NCBI GenBank assembly: GCA_023667165.1
Contig: JAMPAO010000052.1
Span: forward strand, 1 to 10,375
Length of the DNA stretch: 10,375 nucleotides
Reading direction: 5' to 3'
Origin: Ruminococcus sp.
Lineage (GTDB): Bacteria; Bacillota; Clostridia; Oscillospirales; Ruminococcaceae
This document shows, piece by piece, positions 6,898 to 10,375 of the stretch; the stretch's first letter is position 1; every line of letters starts with the position of its first letter. Below the pieces are notes generated by a model. It ran no database searches. It was not told where the DNA came from and saw only the letters and a program-made list of their open reading frames with translations. Made by a program: the position numbers and the translations under genes.

Positions 6898-8619
6898 ATG
6901 AATCGAGATAATATTTCCGGTAAGTTAATTGTTATGCTGGCTGCCGCCGCCGTTTTAATGTGCGGCTGCGATACCGAGATCGAATATCCGGAGGGTGTGG
7001 ACACTCTTCCGTCCTTTACCGTTCCTGCGGGTACGGCGGCGACAATATACGATACTCCCGCCCCCCCCGAAACGCCGACTATGAGATCATCCGTCACAAC
7101 GGCGGAGCAGATATCCGAGAGCTCGGAGGACGTGTTCTCGTCCGATATAACAACTCCTCCCGTGACCGAGGATACCTCTGCCGTCAGCGATACAACTCCC
7201 GCTCCGCTTAAATTGGAGGAGATACCGGAGGTGGGACTTTCCGAGTATTACGAAAAAACTCAAACGCTTCCCACGTACGCTGTGCAGACGGAATTTTCAC
7301 CTACTGTTATTTCGGAGATCCGCCCTGCGGACGTTACATCTCCGACCGTTACCGGACAGACCTCTGCGGCAGCTTCGGAGGCTCTTCCGTATTCGTCCGT
7401 TTCGTCCGGCGCGGCGGCGCAGACCGTATTGACCGCTTCGGTGGGCGGCACTGCGGAAAGCACGGGTACGGTAACGGCAGTTCAGACGCCTGCGGCGGAG
7501 CAGGTCACGGTGAACGCCTATGAAGCGGCGGGAGCCAATCTTCTGGAGGACAACAGGGTAAGCGCTTACACGGGAAAAAAGGTTCTCTCACACCCATACA
7601 GCTATTATACTCTCAGCCAAAAGCACCGCAGCCTGTACGACAAGCTGGTTTCCGCTCAGCTTGCGCATACGGAAAAACTCGATTTCTCCGTAAGCGAGGA
7701 GATCACCTTTGACGAGCTGTTCGACGTTTATCAGCAGATATACAACGACGAATACCGCTTGTTCTACATATCTCCCACAATTGAATATATCGTCGATCCC
7801 GATACAAAATATGTTGTGCAGATGAAGCTGGCATACACTCATTCTGCCGAAGAAACGGCGGCTATGAGGCAGCGGATAAGCTCCGCCGCCGACGCCATAC
7901 TTTCCGGCATAACCCCCGATATGAGCGAATACGATATCGTAAAGCTGATACACGACAGCGTTATCGTTTCCTGCACATATTCAAAGGACGCTGAAAATCC
8001 CAACAATATCTACGGCTGCCTTGTTGACAAAAAGGCTCTCTGCCAGGCCTATTCGCAGACGTTTACCTATCTTTGCCATATGGCGGGAATAGATACGTTT
8101 GTCGTTCTCGGTGTGGCAAACGAGGTGCATATGTGGAATATCGTAAAGATGGACGGAGAGTACTATCATATAGACCTGACATGGGACGATCCCGACAGGG
8201 ACAGAAATCCCGATTCCGTAAGGTACGACTATTTCGGTCTGACAGACGAAAGGATCCGGCAGCTAAGGCAGGTGGACGATTACGATTACGATATCCCCGC
8301 GGCGGAGGGTACGAGATATCAGTATTATTATTACAATAATCTTGTCGCCGACAGCACCGAGGAGGCAAAGCAGATAATAGCGGCGCAGGCGCTGGAGGCT
8401 GCAAGGACGAAAGCGTCTACCGTTCAGTTCATGTGTACCTCCGGCGAGGTTTTCGACGCCGTAACGGCTCAGCTTTTCGGAAACACGGGAGAAAACGTCA
8501 TAAGCGTTCTTGATTCGGTAAAGGACAGCGCGGCGAACAGATACAATACGGAATCCGTTTATCACAACAGCAACCGCAGTACGCTGACGGTCAAAATATT
8601 CCTTGATTATCTTGACTGA
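6898..8619 (+). CDS. Lipoprotein 4: long Thr/Ser/Pro linker plus transglutaminase-like domain
   Basis: This is the longest array member (573 residues). The signal peptide ends in an unusual lipobox, LMCGC, with Met at -3 and probable acylated Cys24. Residues about 25-233 are a low-complexity linker rich in Thr, Ser, Ala, Pro and Glu, likely extended and possibly O-glycosylated. The conserved module (about 234-573) has YTLSQKHRSLYDKL, EYRLFY (285-290), and the triad Cys382 (ALCQAYSQTFTYLC), His411 (VHMWNIV) and Asp426 (YHIDLTWDDP). The usual Cys-Glu/Ala-Gly-Tyr is changed to Cys-Gln-Ala-Tyr, and His-Ala-Trp to His-Met-Trp, as in lipoprotein 5. The C-terminal part is Tyr-rich around 473-480. 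An eight-C run (7061-7068) lies early in the reading frame. ATG 6898 is taken because the signal peptide begins there, although the SD is poor. Confidence 0.82.
   Translation: MNRDNISGKLIVMLAAAAVLMCGCDTEIEYPEGVDTLPSFTVPAGTAATIYDTPAPPETPTMRSSVTTAEQISESSEDVFSSDITTPPVTEDTSAVSDTTPAPLKLEEIPEVGLSEYYEKTQTLPTYAVQTEFSPTVISEIRPADVTSPTVTGQTSAAASEALPYSSVSSGAAAQTVLTASVGGTAESTGTVTAVQTPAAEQVTVNAYEAAGANLLEDNRVSAYTGKKVLSHPYSYYTLSQKHRSLYDKLVSAQLAHTEKLDFSVSEEITFDELFDVYQQIYNDEYRLFYISPTIEYIVDPDTKYVVQMKLAYTHSAEETAAMRQRISSAADAILSGITPDMSEYDIVKLIHDSVIVSCTYSKDAENPNNIYGCLVDKKALCQAYSQTFTYLCHMAGIDTFVVLGVANEVHMWNIVKMDGEYYHIDLTWDDPDRDRNPDSVRYDYFGLTDERIRQLRQVDDYDYDIPAAEGTRYQYYYYNNLVADSTEEAKQIIAAQALEAARTKASTVQFMCTSGEVFDAVTAQLFGNTGENVISVLDSVKDSAANRYNTESVYHNSNRSTLTVKIFLDYLD
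7061..7068 (+). repeat. C8 homopolymer within the lipoprotein 4 coding region
   Basis: Eight consecutive C residues encode part of Thr-Pro-Ala-Pro-Pro-Glu (residues 53-58), about 160 bases after the start codon. Homopolymeric C or G runs of this length near the 5' end of surface-protein genes can slip in replication and switch the gene off by frameshift. Here the frame is intact (ON). Whether it varies cannot be seen from one sequence. Confidence 0.8.
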
Positions 8620-8728
8620 CAGGGAACTTCCCCGAATTATTGCGGGAGATCGGCGCATACGGCTTTGACCGAGGCTTGCGCATGATCCGGCGGGGATCGG
8701 TATGATAATAACTACGGAGGCACAGTAA
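8620..8728 (+). promoter_or_regulatory. Gap before lipoprotein 5 with short hairpin and strong SD
   Basis: A 5-bp stem (gatcc 8684-8688 with ggatc 8694-8698) occurs without a T-run. CGGAGG at 8715-8720 is the best SD of the array, 8 bases before the ATG at 8729. TTGACC at 8665-8670 resembles a -35 element, but no -10 lies at the right distance; TATGAT at 8701-8706 is 30 bases away. This gap therefore has good translation initiation but no supported promoter. Confidence 0.45.
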
Positions 8729-9955
8729 ATGTCTACTAAGTTTGGCAAAAAAATACTGACGATATTAACGCCGGTCATAATATCTGGTCTGATTTCGGGG
8801 TGCAGTCATGAAAACAGCGAACCGCCCGAGCAGAAGTATACCGTAATTTCCGACGGCACTCAGGCGACCGAGGAAACCAAGCCGGTAACGGAGGACATTT
8901 ACCGCAACGTATCCTCTCACAAGCTGTATATACCCGAAAATATGGAAACAAGGTACGCTTCTCTTTCCTATGATAAAAATATGCAGCAGGTCTACGACGA
9001 CGTATTGGCTGCCATGCTTAAATTAAAGGAGAAAGACTCTATACACGTTGAGATACCTATCGAACAGTTCCAGAATGTGCTTGAAACCGTACGCTGCGAG
9101 CAGCTAATGCTGTTCTATCTTCAGAGCAGGGAGGGGGATTATAACTATTCCGCACGCACTGCCGATATGACCTTCAGCTACAAATACGGTATCAAGGAAA
9201 TAAATATAATGCTGATGGAAACGGAGGCTGCCGCACGCGAGATAATCGCCTTGACGGACGAGAGCATGAGCGATTACGAAAAGCTGAAGATATTTCACGA
9301 TTACCTTGTGCTCAATGTGGAAAGCAACGAGGAGGATCCTTACTCCGATTCGGTTTACGGCGCGCTGGTGCAGAAAAAAGCTCTGTGCGAGGGATATGCG
9401 AAGGCGTTTTCTTATCTGTGCAATATTGCGGGTATAGAAAATATCATTGTTACCGGATATACCGACGTTTACCATATGTGGAACATGGTAAAGCTGGGGG
9501 ATAGCTGGTATCACGTGGACGTAGGCTGGGATAAGCCTGTTGAGGCTTTGTCGGAGAGATATCCGGATATGGTGCTGTATCAGTATTTTCTGGCGGGCGA
9601 TTCCGTCATGGAAAACAACAGGATCATCAGCAATATGCTTTTCGATCCCCCCTCGGCGGACAGCACGGATATGAATTATTTCACGATGGAGGATAGATAT
9701 GCTTCCGCTTATGACAAGGCTCTGGAAATAATCGAACGCTCCTGCCGAAGATGCATTGATTCGGGAGAAAAGTATTTTATGATAAAGCTCGATTCCTCAA
9801 ATTTGTATCTTCAGACGACTGCGGATCTTATAAAGCAGGACGCCGACGGGGCTTCGGATATCGACAGGCTTATGGATAAGCTGAATTTCAACGGACAGAT
9901 AAGCTATATTGATTTTTACAAAAGCTACAGGATCATTATTTTTGTTATGGAATAA
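8729..9955 (+). CDS. Lipoprotein 5: transglutaminase-like domain
   Basis: This 408-residue exported lipoprotein has lipobox ISGC with Cys25, a linker of about 50 residues, and the conserved module at about 76-408. The module has LSYDKNMQQVYDDVL, QLMLFY (125-130), SDYEKLKIFHDYLVLN (181-196), and the triad Cys220 (ALCEGYAKAFSYLC), His249 (YHMWNMV) and Asp264 (YHVDVGWDKP). The Thr-Trp-Asp-Asp-Pro of the other copies is Gly-Trp-Asp-Lys-Pro here, which may alter the substrate cleft. It groups with lipoprotein 4 through HMW and FY. Its linker shares VISDGTQA (39-46) with VVSDGTQA (45-52) in lipoprotein 2, and its SDYEKLKIFHD also matches lipoprotein 2, so some patchwork exchange between copies is possible. 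The strong SD fixes the start. It ends exactly at the strong terminator and is the last gene of the array. Confidence 0.85.
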   Translation: MSTKFGKKILTILTPVIISGLISGCSHENSEPPEQKYTVISDGTQATEETKPVTEDIYRNVSSHKLYIPENMETRYASLSYDKNMQQVYDDVLAAMLKLKEKDSIHVEIPIEQFQNVLETVRCEQLMLFYLQSREGDYNYSARTADMTFSYKYGIKEINIMLMETEAAAREIIALTDESMSDYEKLKIFHDYLVLNVESNEEDPYSDSVYGALVQKKALCEGYAKAFSYLCNIAGIENIIVTGYTDVYHMWNMVKLGDSWYHVDVGWDKPVEALSERYPDMVLYQYFLAGDSVMENNRIISNMLFDPPSADSTDMNYFTMEDRYASAYDKALEIIERSCRRCIDSGEKYFMIKLDSSNLYLQTTADLIKQDADGASDIDRLMDKLNFNGQISYIDFYKSYRIIIFVME

Positions 9956-9994
9956 AAATCCCTGCCGCAAATAACTGCGGCAGGGATTTTTTTT
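9955..9994. terminator. Strong bidirectional intrinsic terminator between convergent genes
   Basis: The arms 9955-9969 and 9976-9990 pair perfectly over 15 bases: 11 mostly G-C pairs (tccctgccgca / tgcggcaggga) flanked by four A-T pairs, with a 6-base loop. An uninterrupted T8 run (9987-9994) follows on the plus strand. On the minus strand the A-run 9954-9958 supplies the T-run. It can end both the lipoprotein transcript and the minus-strand FN3 gene, whose stop codon is at 10020-10022. Confidence 0.93.
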
Positions 9995-10019
9995 GCGTTT
10001 TTGCCGATCCGCGTACTGC

Positions 10020-10375
10020 TTATGCAGCGGCGGCGGAGGGAGTAGCGTATACCACGTCTGCGGTGGAGTAATCCGACCAAACGCCGTTTACGCAGGCTTT
10101 TACGAGGAATCCCGTTCTCACGCCGTTTGTAAGACCTTTAACTGTGTAGGAAGTGCCGCTTACGTTTGCAATAGCCTTGTATTGACCGTTGATGTAAGTG
10201 TATATCCTGTATGTCGCGCCGCTTACGGAAGTCCATGTAACGGTTGCCTGTCCGTTGCCGGGTGTTACTTTTGTTATAACGGGTTTAGCAATGCCTGTGG
10301 GAGTAGCATATACCACGTCGGCCGTGGAGTAATCCGACCAAACGCCGTTTACGCAGGCTTTTACGAGGAATCCCG
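10020..10375 (-). CDS. C-terminal part of a fibronectin type III repeat protein (partial)
   Basis: About 117 residues of the C-terminus are visible; the gene starts beyond the right edge. One full FN3-like repeat can be read: TPTGIAKPVITKVTPGNGQ, ATVTWTSVSGATYRIYTYIN, YTVKGLTNGVRTGFLVKA, then WSDYSTADVVYATP, with the typical Trp, Tyr and Leu positions of beta strands B to G. Before it lies the end of another repeat with the identical 19-residue string FLVKACVNGVWSDYSTADV. The protein ends in PSAAAA directly after the last repeat, with no LPxTG sortase motif, dockerin or membrane anchor at this end. The GTG at 10316-10314 is an internal Val codon, not a start. Such arrays are common in secreted or surface proteins of Ruminococcus-like bacteria, often as spacers or adhesion modules. 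The function of the whole protein cannot be told. Confidence 0.8.
   Translation of the reverse strand, partial: GFLVKACVNGVWSDYSTADVVYATPTGIAKPVITKVTPGNGQATVTWTSVSGATYRIYTYINGQYKAIANVSGTSYTVKGLTNGVRTGFLVKACVNGVWSDYSTADVVYATPSAAAA
10041..10375. repeat. Near-identical tandem FN3 repeat, period 261 bp
   Basis: The 74 bases at 10041-10114 recur at 10302-10375 with only three mismatches (near 10047, 10059 and 10062). The offset is 261 bp, which equals 87 codons, one FN3 domain. Such low divergence between adjacent repeats points to recent duplication or ongoing homogenisation. The array continues past the right edge, so copy number is unknown. Confidence 0.88.

Larger units (their letters stand above)
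2497..9955 (+). other. Tandem array of five paralogous transglutaminase-like lipoproteins
   Basis: Five consecutive genes (2497-4185, 4210-5580, 5645-6811, 6898-8619, 8729-9955) encode the same design: lipobox, variable linker, and a module of about 327-340 residues with a Cys-His-Asp triad. All five also keep a second Cys exactly 11 residues after the catalytic Cys. Gaps grow along the array (24, 64, 86, 109 bases). Genes 1-3 share HAW and FW motifs, genes 4-5 share HMW and FY motifs, so at least two old lineages are present. Nucleotide identity between copies looks broken into short blocks, which indicates old duplications rather than recent ones. One transcript from the 1039-1067 promoter is plausible but unproven. 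Confidence 0.85.

Noticed and set aside
8665..8706. Promoter before lipoprotein 5 (TTGACC with TATGAT)
   Set aside because: The spacing of 30 bases is far from 17 and no closer -10 is present.
2497..9955. Calling the five lipoproteins true protein cross-linking transglutaminases
   Set aside because: The same fold and triad serve peptidases, amidases and other hydrolases. The sequence supports only 'transglutaminase-like thiol enzyme'.
10020..10375. Repeated DNA as a CRISPR array
   Set aside because: The repeats are 261 bp apart, keep a reading frame and encode FN3 domains.

Overview
The window looks like a piece of a low-to-medium GC Gram-positive gut or rumen Clostridia genome, most likely Ruminococcus or a close relative. 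This rests on SD-driven starts, an exact sigma-A promoter, many small lipoproteins with Thr/Ser/Pro/Glu-rich linkers, and a Ruminococcus-style fibronectin type III (FN3) repeat protein. No sequence comparison was run, so the genus is an inference.

Layout, left to right. Positions 1-232 hold no convincing gene but are rich in hairpins, as in a dispersed intergenic repeat, and end in the leader of an HD-domain phosphohydrolase (233-883, YfbR/HDDC2 type). The gap 884-1139 carries an exact TTGACA-17-TATAAT promoter. It drives a DUF21/CBS/CorC-HlyC membrane protein (1140-2525) whose 3' end contains the SD and start of the next gene.

From 2497 to 9955 come five consecutive same-strand paralogues. 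Each is a lipoprotein with a signal peptide and lipobox Cys, a variable linker, and a conserved module of about 330-340 residues. The module is an N-terminal helical part with a 'LFW/LFY' motif, a transglutaminase-like core with an intact Cys-His-Asp triad, and a C-terminal part. Motifs split them into two subgroups (genes 1-3 and genes 4-5). Linker length differs strongly (about 26 to 209 residues), and only the first has an SH3b-like domain. The array ends at a strong bidirectional terminator (9955-9994). Beyond it, on the minus strand, is the 3' end of a protein with near-identical FN3 repeats that runs off the right edge.

Working model (inference): the promoter at 1039-1067 can transcribe the membrane protein and the five lipoproteins as one unit, with a hairpin after the second lipoprotein tuning downstream expression. 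The products would be anchored outside the membrane at different reaches into the wall and act as a family of thiol enzymes (protein cross-linking, amide hydrolysis or peptidase activity; the sequence cannot say which) on surface proteins or wall peptides. This five-member tethered set is the most interesting content of the window.
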